Assembly (NCBI RefSeq): GCF_905147365.1
Contig: NC_056418.1
Coordinates: 11,345,262-11,409,261, forward strand
DNA: 64,000 nt
Direction of reading: 5' to 3'
Source: Aricia agestis
Lineage: Eukaryota; Arthropoda; Insecta; Lepidoptera; Lycaenidae
Shown: positions 1 through 12,035 of the stretch, piece by piece
Layout of the letters: each line of letters opens with the position of its first letter
Position numbering within the stretch: the stretch's first letter is position 1
Notes under the pieces: generated by a model
The model's database searches: none
Seen by the model: the letters and a program-made list of their open reading frames with translations, nothing else
Told to the model about the DNA's origin: nothing
Made by a program: the position numbers and the translations under genes

Positions 1-420
1 ATATCCTCCATATCAAGTATCTCCCCTTGCTTGAAAAAACAAGCTTGTTTATTCGTCAATGGGGCTGTTCCGCAATTACAGTAAACTTGTTAGTCCCCTA
101 ATCCCCATAAAACTGTAATCAGCTAATTAGATCAATAAATAAGCCTGTTAAGTACCTGGGGCGATGTAACAGGATACAAGTTATGTGAGAAGAAAATACA
201 AAATAATTTTGTATAACTACAGTTAAAAGATATAGTTGTTTGTTAAAAAACAAGAGAGTAAAAAATGTATAGTAAAGTAAAAAATAATAGTTCCTGTCAT
301 TTTTACGTACTAGTAGGTACTAAACGATGTTTTAATATTGTAACACAACTGCTCGTTGAATATAAAATAACGAGTGCCTTCTAGTGTTGCAAAATCTATC
401 TGATAATATATTATTTTCTT
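1..420. other. AT-rich intergenic DNA, no gene seen
   Basis: Short random open frames only; no splice-linked coding signal and no repeat I recognise. Confidence 0.5.
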
Positions 421-423
421 TTA

Positions 424-560
424 GGGCCTGTTTCAACGGCGCTTTCAAAGTGGCGGATAGGCTATCCACAACTTGTTTGACAAATTCTCCATACCATATC
501 TGTAAAATTAAGTGGTGGATAGCCTATGCAGCACTTATCAGAAAGTGGTTAAACAGGCCC
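424..560. mobile_element. MITE family E, copy 1 (TTA target)
   Basis: Terminal inverted repeats GGGCCTGTTT / AAACAGGCCC enclose sub-terminal inverted segments (GGATAGGCTATCCAC and GTGGATAGCCTATGC). TTA lies directly outside both ends (421-423 and 561-563), as expected for a 3-bp target duplication of PIF/Harbinger type. Related copies lie at 28244 and 40553. Non-coding. Confidence 0.75.
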
Positions 561-1365
561 TTAGAGTTTCAGCACTTTTGTTAACCTTCGGTTATAATCA
601 TTACAATCTTGTTCACGTTATACATTTTTTTTCTTACTAAGCTGTACGTCTACATGAGACTTACAATGTTTTACACATAAAAAGATTCCAATAAGCTATT
701 ATACAGAAATCTCCTCAATATTATATAATGAAGACATCAACTAATAAAGTAAACATAAGTTTACAACATAAGATTGCTCAATTGTAAAATGTTAGTTTAA
801 TTTTCTCCTTTCTTTTCTTATTTTTTCCCTTATATTTTGAATAAACCTTGTAACTTGTAAACTTTATCCAGATTTTCGATTTCAAATCCTTTTCCTGGTC
901 CTAATCATATCCCGGCCCGTTATAATATATTTAAGCTCGACTCAATGGTTAATCAAGAAACGTTTTACAATAATACCAAATACTTACTCAATGACTTAAG
1001 CGTACAACAAAGATGATGATGATGGTAAACTAATTATGGCAGAAGATATGAATCAAAATACGAGTTCACCTTGTTATTGTAAGAAGACACCGAGCCCAAA
1101 CAAATTACTGTAGCGACTTAATAATTAATTAAACTAATCAATATAGAGTTTCATATTATATTTACAAAATTAATATAAATTCATACTAAAACATACTAAT
1201 ATTATGAAAACGTGTCTATTTATCGCGCTGTAGTAGCTTAATCGTATAAAGGATTTTGATGTTTGATTTCAAAATACTTCGAATTCCAGGAAAAGTTACC
1301 TGACTGTTTTTATATTGAAAAAATGCACCGTGCACTTTTTAAGGATAAAATCTATCGGTTGACCT
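561..1365. other. AT-rich intergenic DNA, no gene seen
   Basis: No coding or RNA gene signal found on either strand. Confidence 0.5.
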
Positions 1366-1567
1366 GCGGGGCTAAAATGGTCACATTTAGCAATTCCTCT
1401 CAATCAATTCAGCAAATGAATTGTCAAAATTGTCAAACTGACAAATGTCAAATCAGTACAAAAATACAGAAATGAATTGCAAGCAGAGTTGCATTTTGCG
1501 ATTTTAGAATAATGAATCATATTATGATTCATATCATGATTCTTCAAAGCGACCATTTTAGCCCCGC
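1366..1567. mobile_element. Foldback MITE, GCGGGGCT ends
   Basis: GCGGGGCTAAAATGGTC at the left is matched by its reverse complement GACCATTTTAGCCCCGC at the right, about 200 bp apart. The interior is AT-rich and non-coding. Family not named. Confidence 0.6.
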
Positions 1568-4500
1568 TGTGCAATAAACAAATTTCGGGAGTCACAAGTT
1601 CCGGGCAACATCTAGTATTAAAAATATGTCTTTTAAATTATGGAAAAATGACGTGCCAAGTTAACAGGAAAATTGTGCTACTGAAAATCTAATAAACGTA
1701 AAAAGCCTCTTAGTTCTTAAAAATAATAAGAAATGAAAATGAATGTCGTTGTTTATTTGTCCTCTCAAGGAGCTATTCAAATATTTGTACATATTTCATC
1801 TGATGCCAGCAGCCGTCGAAATTAGTATCTTTAACGAAAACAACGAATAATTATGGAGATGGGAAAATAAAAAATTTAATCCAATTCTCTCCCTAATCGT
1901 CCAAATAAGCCTCACGACATGCTGACAAGCAGCGACAACGCGACTTTTGTATTTAATGATACTTAATTCTTAACAGAAAGTAAGCAGGTTATTGTTGTGA
2001 AAATAATGATGAATTAGATGTTAATTTATGTATAAATCTCTGCTAACTAAACATTTTGCGTCGTAGACTATACTATACATCGAAATAAAAAGAAGACTAC
2101 TCGCAGGATACTGTATTCATTGCCTGCGTAAACAAAACCGTATGCTACATCCAGCATTTCATAAAGATTTTTTATTAAATTCAGATATATATTACTATTC
2201 ATAAAATTAAGTACCAGAAATAAGATTTTTTAGAAGCAACCAACACGTAAAACTCTGGAAATGCCGGCAGAAATTAAAGCACCTCTCTAGCGATCCACTC
2301 TCCCTCCGTGTCTTCCTATCAACTCACGTGTCGTGATGCAAGTTTAAAATGTTTTGGCCATCCCAAAAACAATACAACCTCGCTAAAGAAAATTTTAGTT
2401 TAAAAAGTCGTCCCCGCCAGCGTGGCTGCCATCTTACCCGTCCGTGACAGAGGGCGTCCAAATTAATGAACTTGTTCATTAAGCCTAAGTGGCATTGACT
2501 CTAATGTTTGACTCGAGAAGATCACTAAATATTATTTCTCTTTGAATTCCATTTCTTTTATGCCTTTCATTACCTTTGAGTTTTGGGAAACTTCCAAATA
2601 AACAATAAATGATAATTGTATAATAATATATTATTAAGTTCTTATGTCCACTTTCTTAGGTTTTACAGAAGTTAATTTATTCAATAGCATTGTCGAATTG
2701 TCGATTGATTTATTTTTTGAAGGGTGATAGATAAACCGATGTCGAAGAACGAAATGTTTTATGATATAATATAAAAACGAGTGAATTATCTGATAGAATA
2801 ATCCCTAGATGCTCAGAGCAACTACGCTCCCATTTTTCTTACAGGTCCTATTTTTTTCTATGTCATTTGCTAGTATCTGTGAATACTTGATAAAAAAAAT
2901 ACTTCAGTGACAATTTTCGAGATCTGTTTAACCCAAAGACTTCTGTTTAAATATAAGTCTTTGGTTTAACCGAACACAGAACTGAAAAGCATTCCATCTC
3001 GTCTTCCCACCACCCATAAAACTCTGACCTTACTATATTAATGGCCATAATAGGGTCATCCAATAATGGCAATATGTTGAAGGGACGAAGGGCCCACAGA
3101 ACGGAACTTAACCTTTTAGGGTTCGATTAAGGGCCCAAACTTTTAATAACCACTGATTTTATAGGCCGAGTTTGCGGTGATTTATATGATGTGATTTAAA
3201 TTTCAACTGTAATGAGTTAACTTGGGGTTTCCGGTTTTATGGACTTCCCGTAACGAGGGTCCGTAAAGATAGTTAGGTTTTTGTGGGATTTTGTTGCGTT
3301 TTTTGCAGACAGTATAACCAATTTATGCTTGGAATTTAAGTGAAAAAAACAATATTATATTGCTGAAAAAAAAAACGTTATTTCCCGAGATAAGACCTTT
3401 TCTTTGAAAGGTCTTCCACTAAAGTCATTTTTGGATTACTCAAGTGTGTGAACAAAACACGGCGCCAGTAACAAACATAGTATAGTTTTCATCACAGAAA
3501 AATACGTTCTTATTGCGCTATAAACGAGTTACAAACACAAGATGTTCGTGTTATAAAGCCAGGGTAAACATACTGTGTTTAAAATATTCATCATCTTACA
3601 GTATAATTATTCAGTAAGTGACTTACAGGCAAATCTTTATTAAGTAACGTCTAAGACGGCTGCTAGATGGCCGGGCACGGCGCACGCCGACGGCAATAAA
3701 GAGCTTGGATAAAACGACGCTGATTTGTTTGAGGTTTGGCTTTAAGGATATCTTTATCAAGGGCTAAAGGGGAGGTTACCTGTTAAAAACGTGACTTTTC
3801 AAAGAAGATTTTGTAAATTAAAGAAAAATATTTTTTTGTAAGAAAATGTTATCTACCTAATTTCTATATTTTTTTTCGTAAGTATAAAGGAACTCTTTCT
3901 CATTGCTATGCGTCCAGACGTAAGACATGGCTAAACTATTTTTTGTCTCCTAAAGTTTATAACAAACATTGGTGAGTAAATAATAATATAGAGACAAGAT
4001 TTATAATCAATACGCTTTTAATTCAATTCTTGCCGCTTTTCATTCAGACAATAACTTCAATATGCAAATTAAAATCACTCGAAACACACTCGATTATTGA
4101 CAGTCCGTTTGGACGGCAGTAATTAGGTCAGAGCCAATAGTCTGATACACGTCCAATCTGTAGTTAGCCTCCCAAATTCCAACGTAAAGCGTGTAATCAA
4201 ATCGTTCGGGGATTCCCCAGTTTTTTGCTAATGGAACAGCCTTTTGGTTGTGTTGATAGATCTTTTTCGATCGTCATGTATCTTATTTTAACTTGTGCCT
4301 TCTACTAATTGATATGTTATCTGTGTTACTGACATGTACTGGTATTAGGCTGAACTTAGTAAATGCCAATTTAGTTTAAAAAAAAGAGTAATAATTACTC
4401 TTACTAAAGTAGTGATAAAAGGTAAAATGATTACGATTAATGTGCTAAGGAAAGAGATTTTTTAATAACAATATTATCTAGATAAGCTACAAAACTAAAT

Positions 4501-5767
4501 AAAATAACTAAACATAGAACACCGACAATTTATCAAGCTAGTAATAAAAGAGAATGTAATAGGGTGCTACGTTTTACTACCTACTCGAATATTATGTAGA
4601 CTTTAGCATCGTTATCCCTTGTACCAAGCGTTAAAAAAATAAAACAAAATTTCAAGCACGTTCATGTTCCTATTTCAAAAATGCTTTAATCAAAATTTTC
4701 AAAATAACCAGCGTTCCTTTTGGCGCGTTCCGCGGCATTTTCATGCCGGGCGTTCTAGAATTTTCTTGTGAAATATTTAAATTATCTCGTACCCCGGCGC
4801 AGTGGCCAAGTTTTTTTTTTAATGTTAACCTAGTGTGGTAAGCTAAGGACTTTGACATGGAAGCCAGATAAAAATATTTAGCAAAACTTTATTAGGAATT
4901 TTATTTGTCATTCAGCTTTTGGGTTTTATAATTTTTCATATTACTCCAAATCAAGCAAGACTTTTGTCGAAGTAATAATTATTTACAATATATAATTACC
5001 GCCAAGAAACAGAAACTGTTGCTATTAAATTTTCAACGATCCATCGCTTACTTGGACGAATTCGAGCTCCAACTAGTTTCTACATTATAAATGAGGAGAG
5101 AAAAATAAACAAAGAGCTCGATAAATCACAGCTTCGACAGACGAGTACAGATAGCAACAGAAGCGCTAGCAAATGGTACCGATAGGTACAGATACCAACA
5201 AAAGTGCTGAAGATTATCTTAACGACTGGACTGGCTATTTGTCAAAAGATTTCCAGCGAAATACAAATCGGCCAGCGTAAGTTGATCCTCTTGTCTTTAC
5301 GCGATTCCGCACTGTGCCATGTGGGGCTTAGACCTAGATATAGAAGCCTGGAATGGCTAGATAATCCTAACTGGATTAGGTTAGAGGACTAGTTTTGAAG
5401 TTTGGTGTCCTTATTCCTTTACATTAGATCGAAAGATAAATTTAGGGTAGGTAAGTATATTATGACGTAATTGATTGTATTGTTGGTTCTTGGTGGAAAT
5501 TCATGTTGAATACAAATAAAACACAACAAAATACTTGATGATGATTTATTTCGAAACCGGTCGTGTAATTTGTTAAAATTTATAATAATTTCTTAATATA
5601 GTGGAAAAAGTGCATGAAAAATTGTGTTTTATTAGTGTAGGTGAGTATGTTCTCTGTAGAAAGTTAATACTGCAGACTCAAAATGGTTATCATTATAGCT
5701 ACGTGACCCACCTTTGTGGTGACTAGGGTTGTCACCAATAATGTTATTTATAAGTCATAAATTTTGA
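1568..5767. other. Low-repeat AT-rich intergenic stretch
   Basis: About 4.2 kb with no recognisable gene and, unlike the rest of the window, almost none of the repeat families seen elsewhere here. Several moderately GC-rich islands stand out (about 2260-2460, 3000-3240, 3650-3780 and 4080-4230). They could be unique regulatory DNA, but nothing in the sequence proves this. Confidence 0.4.
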
Positions 5768-6134
5768 AAAATAATAATAATAATAGCACCCACACCGATA
5801 TCGGTGACGGTGGCCGGTTTCATTGAAACCAGGCCAGCTACGCAGGAGTAATTTTATAGTGCCCAAGTGTGTGCGCAGTACACAAGAGCACTCTCTATTC
5901 CTTTACTCTCATAACCCAGTGGGACGGAAGACCGACACGACTGGCGAGAGATCAGGCGCAGGACTTACTTTTTACATGCCCATCCGACGCATGTATCATC
6001 TTACTTGTCAGACAATCAGGTGATCAGCCTGCATTATCCTAACCAAACTTGGAAATAACATGTTTCCAACGCGGGAATCGAACCCACGACCTCCGAGTCA
6101 AGAGCCACGCTCTGTACCACTAGACCACGGAGGT
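5768..6134 (-). repeat. SINE-A (tRNA-headed SINE), copy 1
   Basis: Read on the minus strand it starts with a tRNA-like head: an A-box-like TGGTCTAGTGG and a B-box-like GGTTCGATTCC. A roughly 280-bp body with CCAAGTGTGTGCGCAGTACA and paired GAAACC/GGTTTC motifs follows, ending in a TTATTATTA tail. The same body occurs at 11755, 17714 and 24183. The head is a degenerate tRNA relic, not a working tRNA gene. Confidence 0.85.
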
Positions 6135-6483
6135 GTCTTGAAAAATACCTGTAATATAACGTTAGACCACGAAGTATGGTAAAACCCCCATCATTGGCAA
6201 TTTCAGAGTTCATACCTACTTGGCATCATTCATTATTGTCATTCCTAACTTAAAACAAAATAAGTGAAAATAATTATAAGAACTTTGCCAACGTTTAAGG
6301 CAGTTTGCCTCATTATGGCAATCGGCGCTTTTCACAAACCATTTAGCATATCTTTTGTCATACATATTTTTTAAGTGAAAACTTCTTTAGCGGCGTTGAT
6401 CACTTTTGTGGGATGGGTAAAAACTGTGAAACTCGCGTCAGATTCTCGTGCTGATCGAAAAACCGTAAGACGGTTGGTGAGTT

Positions 6484-6776
6484 GTGTTGTAACATCGAAA
6501 TCGATTAATCGAACAATCGATTGTTTTTTTTCGATTGTCGATATTTTTTAATCGATTTTAAGTAAGGGTTTCGATTAATAATTAAAAAAACGATTTTTTA
6601 AAAATCGATTTTCATAAAAAATGGGTTAAAAAAATGTAAGGGTTTCGATTAATTAAAACAATCGATTTTTTAAAAATCGATTTTCATAAAAATGGGTTAA
6701 AAATTTAATCGATTGTAAGGGTTTCGATTAATTAAAAAAAATCGATTTTCATAAAAAATGGGTTAAAAAAATAATG
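6484..6776. repeat. ATCGAT-rich tandem repeat
   Basis: Three imperfect units start at 6563, 6637 and 6716 (about 74, 79 and 61 bp). Each runs TAAGGGTTTCGATTAAT, an ATCGATTTT block, then CATAAAAAATGGGTTAAAA. A denser run of ATCGAT motifs precedes them (6497-6560). Non-coding. Confidence 0.8.
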
Positions 6777-7529
6777 CACAACGTTAATAATCAAGTGAAA
6801 ACTTCTGCCGGCACTCCCGGAGTGCAACCCGTCGTTTTTTTATAGAGAAACTATTAGGGTATCTAGGGTTGTGAAATCTAGACTCTCTACGTCGTAACAC
6901 GTTACAAACGACTGGGGGGTGGTGGGGGGTCATAATAAGGCAGCCCGAGTGCAACATATTGAGTATCACGTCTCATGTATAATTCACAAACAAGTGAGGA
7001 TCGCGATTTCGTGCGTTATTAGGGTTGTCGCTTTCAAGTTGTGCTAATTATGATTTTAATTTTTGATTGAGAGATTCGAGAACTTATATTGAGTATAAGT
7101 AAGTACTAAAAGCAAAGAGTAAGCAGGCAGCGGTTTGGAATGTAAATACAGTTTACAAACAAGCTTTCGCGATTTCGTGCGTAATTAGGGTTATCACTTT
7201 TATGCTCCAGCTCTACTAAAATTACAATTATGTGTCTATGTGAGATTAAATACTAAATAGTCATAACAAATAGGTATTTCCTTTGTGTAAAGGATACATG
7301 TTTTGCAACACTGCCTCGAAACATTGGCTTTTTATACATTTTACCACTTAAATATACGAAATATTTCACTTTGAAATGGCCTATATTGTTTTATCTGTTC
7401 AGCTATAATCCGTTACCATCATCATCAGAGTAAAATATAATTTGTACTTTATTATAAACTATATATTACTATTACATAAGAAAGTATCAGCAAGAATCAG
7501 GGCGAGCAAAGCGAACCATTATGTGGTAT
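6777..7529. other. Intergenic DNA with a 40-bp direct repeat
   Basis: No gene. A segment with CGCGATTTCGTGCGT followed by TTAGGGTTGTCGC near 6990-7035 recurs in diverged form at about 7155-7200, so old repeat DNA is present. Confidence 0.45.
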
Positions 7530-7668
7530 ACTTTACGGAAAAACTATCACGCTTATTGATTTGTGCATTAATATGCATAGTAATTTTTATTTATATGTAG
7601 ATGTATGATCATCGGTCAGTCAAGGCGTGACGACGCGACCCCTCACAAAGCTCGGCTTTTAGCTATTA
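7530..7668 (+). repeat. Dispersed repeat N, copy 1
   Basis: Runs from TTTACGGAAAAACTATCACG to GCTCGGCTTTTAG. A second, similar copy lies at 47773-47965, so this is a dispersed element end. The family is not identified. Confidence 0.6.
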
Positions 7669-8275
7669 AGTAAAATTATATAGCAAGTGGCAACCCTAAT
7701 AGTGATGCATTTCGTGGCGTAACATGAAAGATCGCATCGTATAAATGAATATTTTGGTGCACGAATCTTGGAAGTTCGTACCTGCCGAATGTGCATGTGA
7801 AATATTCGAGTATCACTGGTGAATTTAATATTAAACGTTTTATATCAGAATATTTTTTGCACAACGACTTTTTTCTATAGATTTTTTAATGTAATAACGC
7901 TGGAGATTTTGAGTTTCATTAAACACCCTCCATACTTAATTTCATCAAAATTGGTTTAACGGCTTAGGCGTGAAGTGCTTTTCGCACTTTCGTATTTATA
8001 GGATTAGTAAATACTAGCTATTATACTGAGCTTTGCTCGAGGTATTCGATAAAACACGAATAAAATTACATTTTATTGAATACAAGAATTGCTCGTTTAA
8101 AGATATAAGATTATGAATGTGTGTCACACATAAATAGTTACTTGTTAACAAGTCTACTTATGTATTACAGTATGTTTTAGTACTTTAATAGTAGTCATGA
8201 TTCATTAGATACTGCTAGGCAGTATAGATAGACAGCAAAATGCCAGTTAAAGATTTCATTTGAGCACATACCTTA

Positions 8276-8448
8276 GGCTCGATTTATTTTATTGTCCGAA
8301 CGCGCGGTTTAGCGGCTAAGCTGCGAGATCACAAGAATATTAATACGAGTATGTTAGTGACACCGCGACCGCGCCACTATTTAAATAAATCGTTACATAC
8401 TATTGCTTGTGATTTCGCGGTGTAGAGGCCACACCGCTCAATCGAGCC
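8276..8448. mobile_element. Foldback MITE, GGCTCGATT ends, TTA target
   Basis: GGCTCGATTTATTT at the left mirrors AAATAAATCG and AATCGAGCC at the right. TTA flanks both ends (8273-8275, 8449-8451). The interior has CGCGGT-rich inverted segments and no coding content. Confidence 0.65.
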
Positions 8449-8451
8449 TTA

Positions 8452-9406
8452 ACAAGTCGAATGTGTATATTCCTATAAGTCTACTTGGTACATTATTTGA
8501 TCGGTTCAACACCATCGAAGCATTAAGGCAGCGTGAACGTGAAAATGGACAATTTTTCCGGGAAACCCCCGTCAAACGTTCTTCACGCAAATGTGCGCCA
8601 TTACTGCAAATGCATCCGAATTCTGATGTTGAATATAGCTGTTTATTATCTACTAGCTGGCCCGACAAATGTTGTTTTGACATACGTTTATTAAATTCAA
8701 TGAATGACACTTAATATTATGTGATATTGTTATTCTTCCACTGGAATAATTGTATGTTTTAAAAAGACCGTATTAAATTCCGTTGCGTAATTGTAAAGAT
8801 CGAAGCATGATTTTAACATAGGCACAGACAGTTAGGGTTTCTCGTTTTCTGTCTTCTGTTAAACATATAATAATTAACAAAGTACTAAGTCTAAAAATTA
8901 TTGGTCTGTTCATATAATGTATCATTGAAACACTTTTGCTTTCTGCATAATATTATTAGATACAATATTATTGATTAATAAGTAGCACACGATAACACTG
9001 CGAAGTTTAATGAAAATCATGTATGAACCAGTTACTTTATGGTACAAGGAAAATTCTATTAAAATTTCGTTCCCGCTAGCGAGCTCATAACATATAATAT
9101 GACGTCACAAACATAGCGCACAGGACATACAAATTATCTCCAGCATGGCAGCCATTTTAGAGTCTCTGCCAAAAATTCCTGGACTCTTTCAGTTTACAGA
9201 AAATTACAAAGCTAAAATAGACTTTATTTTTGTAAGGCGTATTTATCTTTGCGAGAAACTAAAATTGTTTTAAATATTTTTAATAGTTTAATAATCATAA
9301 AGTTAATATACCTATCGAAATATTCCGATATTTATGACAATAATACAGCTGACTTACCAGTTGGTATATAGCAATATATAGTCATCCCAATACATAAGCC
9401 CAACTA
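8452..9406. other. Intergenic DNA, no supported gene
   Basis: An open frame of about 100 codons (8403-8714) overlaps the end of the preceding MITE on both strands and resembles no protein I know. A repeat-like CTAGCTGGCCCGACAAA starts near 8653. Confidence 0.4.
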
Positions 9407-9669
9407 TACAGGGTGTAACAAAAATAAGTGATAATACTTTAGGGTGTGTACGTGTTCCTTGTAGAGAATTCACTGTGAAAGTAGCAGCGCTGAAAGACCA
9501 AAATTTTTTTCAATTTTGCATGGGGAAACTCGTGACGCTCGGGCCCTTGCCCATACAAAAGTGAAAAAAAAATGTTCGTCTTTCAGCGCTGCTACTTTCA
9601 CAGTGAACTCTCTACAAGGAACACGTACACAACCTAAAGTATTATCACTTATTTTTGTTACACACTGTA
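9407..9669. mobile_element. MITE family F, copy 1 (TA target)
   Basis: A long foldback: TACAGGGTGTAACAAAAATA at the left and its complement at the right (TTTTTGTTACACACTGTA). Inner inverted segments include GTGAAAGTAGCAGCGCTGAA. The element sits in a TA-rich target. Related copies or fragments lie at 13235, 22325, 22881, 23190 and, split by other elements, at 41107-42256. Confidence 0.8.
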
Positions 9670-10047
9670 TAGTATTGTATAGTATAGTAGTTACCGATTG
9701 AAATATACATATTGAGTTGAGACAAATTGAAGTGAATGTAAAGTTTTGGGAATAGCTAAAAACTAAACTACGTATAACGTTGTACGCACACATGTAAAGA
9801 AACTCTACCTTACTGTCTTAATCGAGCTAGCGTAGTGTGTTGGATCTTTGGCCAGCCAGCTTCCGCCAGTCAGTTTTGATGAAGCCCTTTTATTTAATTA
9901 AAGTTTCAAATACAAGCTTACTATATACATACAAACTATTATTCAACTTCAAAAACCTTAGGCCTGCAAATAAGAAAAATTTTAGAGCTCTAAACAACAC
10001 CACAGCACAGTCATTCACAATACTTATATTATGCAATTTTGAAAGAT

Positions 10048-10087
10048 TAAAAAAACACAACTAACTATTCGGTTAGTTGTGTTTTTA
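10048..10087. repeat. Short perfect hairpin
   Basis: Arms AACACAACTAAC and GTTAGTTGTGTT around TATTCG, extended by A/T runs. It resembles a minimal foldback element rather than a terminator. Confidence 0.6.
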
Positions 10088-10139
10088 GTATGGATGTTGA
10101 CATTGTATAATTTTAAGTTAGAATTGTAAATTTTATTTT

Positions 10140-10330
10140 AAAAAAGATTAATTTTTTTCTCACTTTTTTGGTAAAAAGTGGGACCCCGTGCGAGTTTCTT
10201 ACGCCGGTTCTTCTCGCCGGGATAGTTCCCGAACCGGTGGTAGGCACCATTAGCATCAACGTTCTGAAAGTATTTGTTACAAATCTATTCGGAAATAAAA
10301 CAATTTTTATTTTTATTTTTATTTATTTTT
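10140..10330 (+). repeat. Retroelement 3'-end fragment X
   Basis: Contains GACCCCGTGCGAGTTTCTTA then CGCCGGTTCTTCTCGCCGGG and a T-rich tail. The reverse complement of the same block is at about 13543-13680. I know this block from lepidopteran genomes as a common non-LTR element 3' end; the exact family is not assigned. Confidence 0.6.
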
Positions 10331-10537
10331 ATTCAATAATATCCGCAAAAGTAGTTGTGTATTGGCAAGTGGTATGGAATATTAAATAATAAGTGTTATT
10401 GAAGTTATTAAATATCTTTCCGATACACTCAGCCTGGCAATGGTTCAAAGAGACACGCGCTCAAACGGGGCTTCTTAGTAAAAGGATATTTCCAGCGAAT
10501 TGGTCCACGATGTAGCATAAAGAGAAGTCGCAACATA

Positions 10538-10757
10538 GAATATTTTTTTTATGAAATAAGGGGGCAAACGAGCAAACGGATCACCTGATGGAAAGCAACT
10601 TCTGTCGCCCATGGACACTCGCAGCATCAGAAGTGCTGCAGGTGCGTTGCCGGCCTTTCAAGAGGGAATAGGGTAATAGGGGAGGTTAGGGAAGGGAAGG
10701 GAATAGGGGAGGGTAGGGAAGGGAATAGGGTAGGGGATTGGGCCTCCGGTAAACTCT
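10538..10757 (-). repeat. SINE-K (chimeric SINE), truncated copy
   Basis: Contains GGGGGCAAACGAGCAAACGG, CGCCCATGGACACTCGCAGC, a GGGAAGGGAATAGGG-type simple region and GGGCCTCCGGTAAACTC. The head seen in the full copy (63150-63452) is missing here. Confidence 0.75.
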
Positions 10758-11754
10758 ATATTGATGGCAAAATATTATTGTAAATCTTTAGTAATATATA
10801 ATTTATTCTTGTATTTAAAGTCGTGATCATATTGAAGCCGAAACGGCTGAAAAAGAAAAGGCTTAAGCTGGAGTTATTGTTACACCACATATTTTGTTGG
10901 TTACCAAGATTGATTTCACGTAACATAGTGAATTAAATAGTACATGCATTGGTTTGCTTGCATGAGATTTTCTTAGCTACTTGATGAAAGTACCTACTAA
11001 ATTAAACTTTACACTTTAGAGTGAATTTTATAGGTCCAAAAGTGGAACGTGTGTCCTTTCACGTCCAATTAATAAGCCATGGATGAGTTCAGGTTCGATT
11101 CGTTTTCAACACCACCACATTTTCAAACCACAACCAGTAATATTGTAAGGACGTACTAGCTTTAAGGGGTCAAACACGAAACAAAACATAATATGCAAAA
11201 CATAGGAAACTTAACGCTTTCATTTGACACACATTATGCGACGTCTCTAGTATGATATTGCAATGTCATCGGTGCATAATTTTTACATTGGAGCACTCTT
11301 GAGTCGCGGAGGTCGGTCACAGACGGACAGAACTCCATTAGTGAGTTTTGGAAGACGGCCAGTCCAGGCTTTTGAGGACAAAAATAGTCCCTGGCTATTT
11401 ACTAATTATTCGGTTTAGCGGGAATTCGGCTAGGTGAGGACCTAAGGTAAAAATTGGACTATGAAAAGAATTTAAATAAGCCTCGATTAAAAAAAAGATG
11501 AATGGTGAATGAGGTGGTGATCAAACGTTTTAATAGGGTAAATAAGACTGGTGTTTCTATATTTTTTAGGTTGATGAAAAGAAAACTTTAACCCGAACGC
11601 ATCAAAAGCAAAGACTTCTATTTAAACTGAGGATGGAATTCTTTGGCCAAAAGTAGAGTAGATTTTTTGACACCTCTTGTCTTATGACCCATCAATTATT
11701 CAGTCATACCTACGGGATATATCATTTACCATAATAAATAATGAATTAATGACT
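10758..11754. other. Intergenic DNA, no gene seen
   Basis: About 1 kb without coding signal or a repeat shared with the rest of the window. Confidence 0.45.
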
Positions 11755-12035
11755 TAGGGGTCGTGATTCGATTCCCGCGTTGGAAACATGTTATTTCCAA
11801 GTTTGGTTAGGACAATGTAAATATACTGATTGTCCAAGTATGTTGATTAATGTGTCGGACGGGCACGTAAAAAGTCGGTCCTGCTCCTGATCTAGGCCGT
11901 CGGTCCCACTGAGTTACGAGAGTAAAGGAAGAGAGAGTGCTCTTGTGAACTGCGCACACACTTGGGCACTATAAAAATTCTCCTGGCGCACCGAATACAT
12001 TATAAAACCGAACTACACTGAAACCGGTGTAGGGA
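11755..12035 (+). repeat. SINE-A, diverged copy lacking most of the tRNA head
   Basis: Begins near the B box (GTGATTCGATTCCCGCGTTGG) and continues through the SINE-A body to GAAACCGGTGTAGGGAG. The A box is gone and an internal segment is shortened. Confidence 0.75.

Noticed and set aside
6563..6776. Repeat array considered as CRISPR-like
   Set aside because: The units are contiguous, imperfect and AT-rich without unique spacers, in a eukaryotic genome.
8403..8714. Frames of about 90-103 codons on both strands
   Set aside because: They overlap a TTA-flanked MITE end and have no recognisable protein features.
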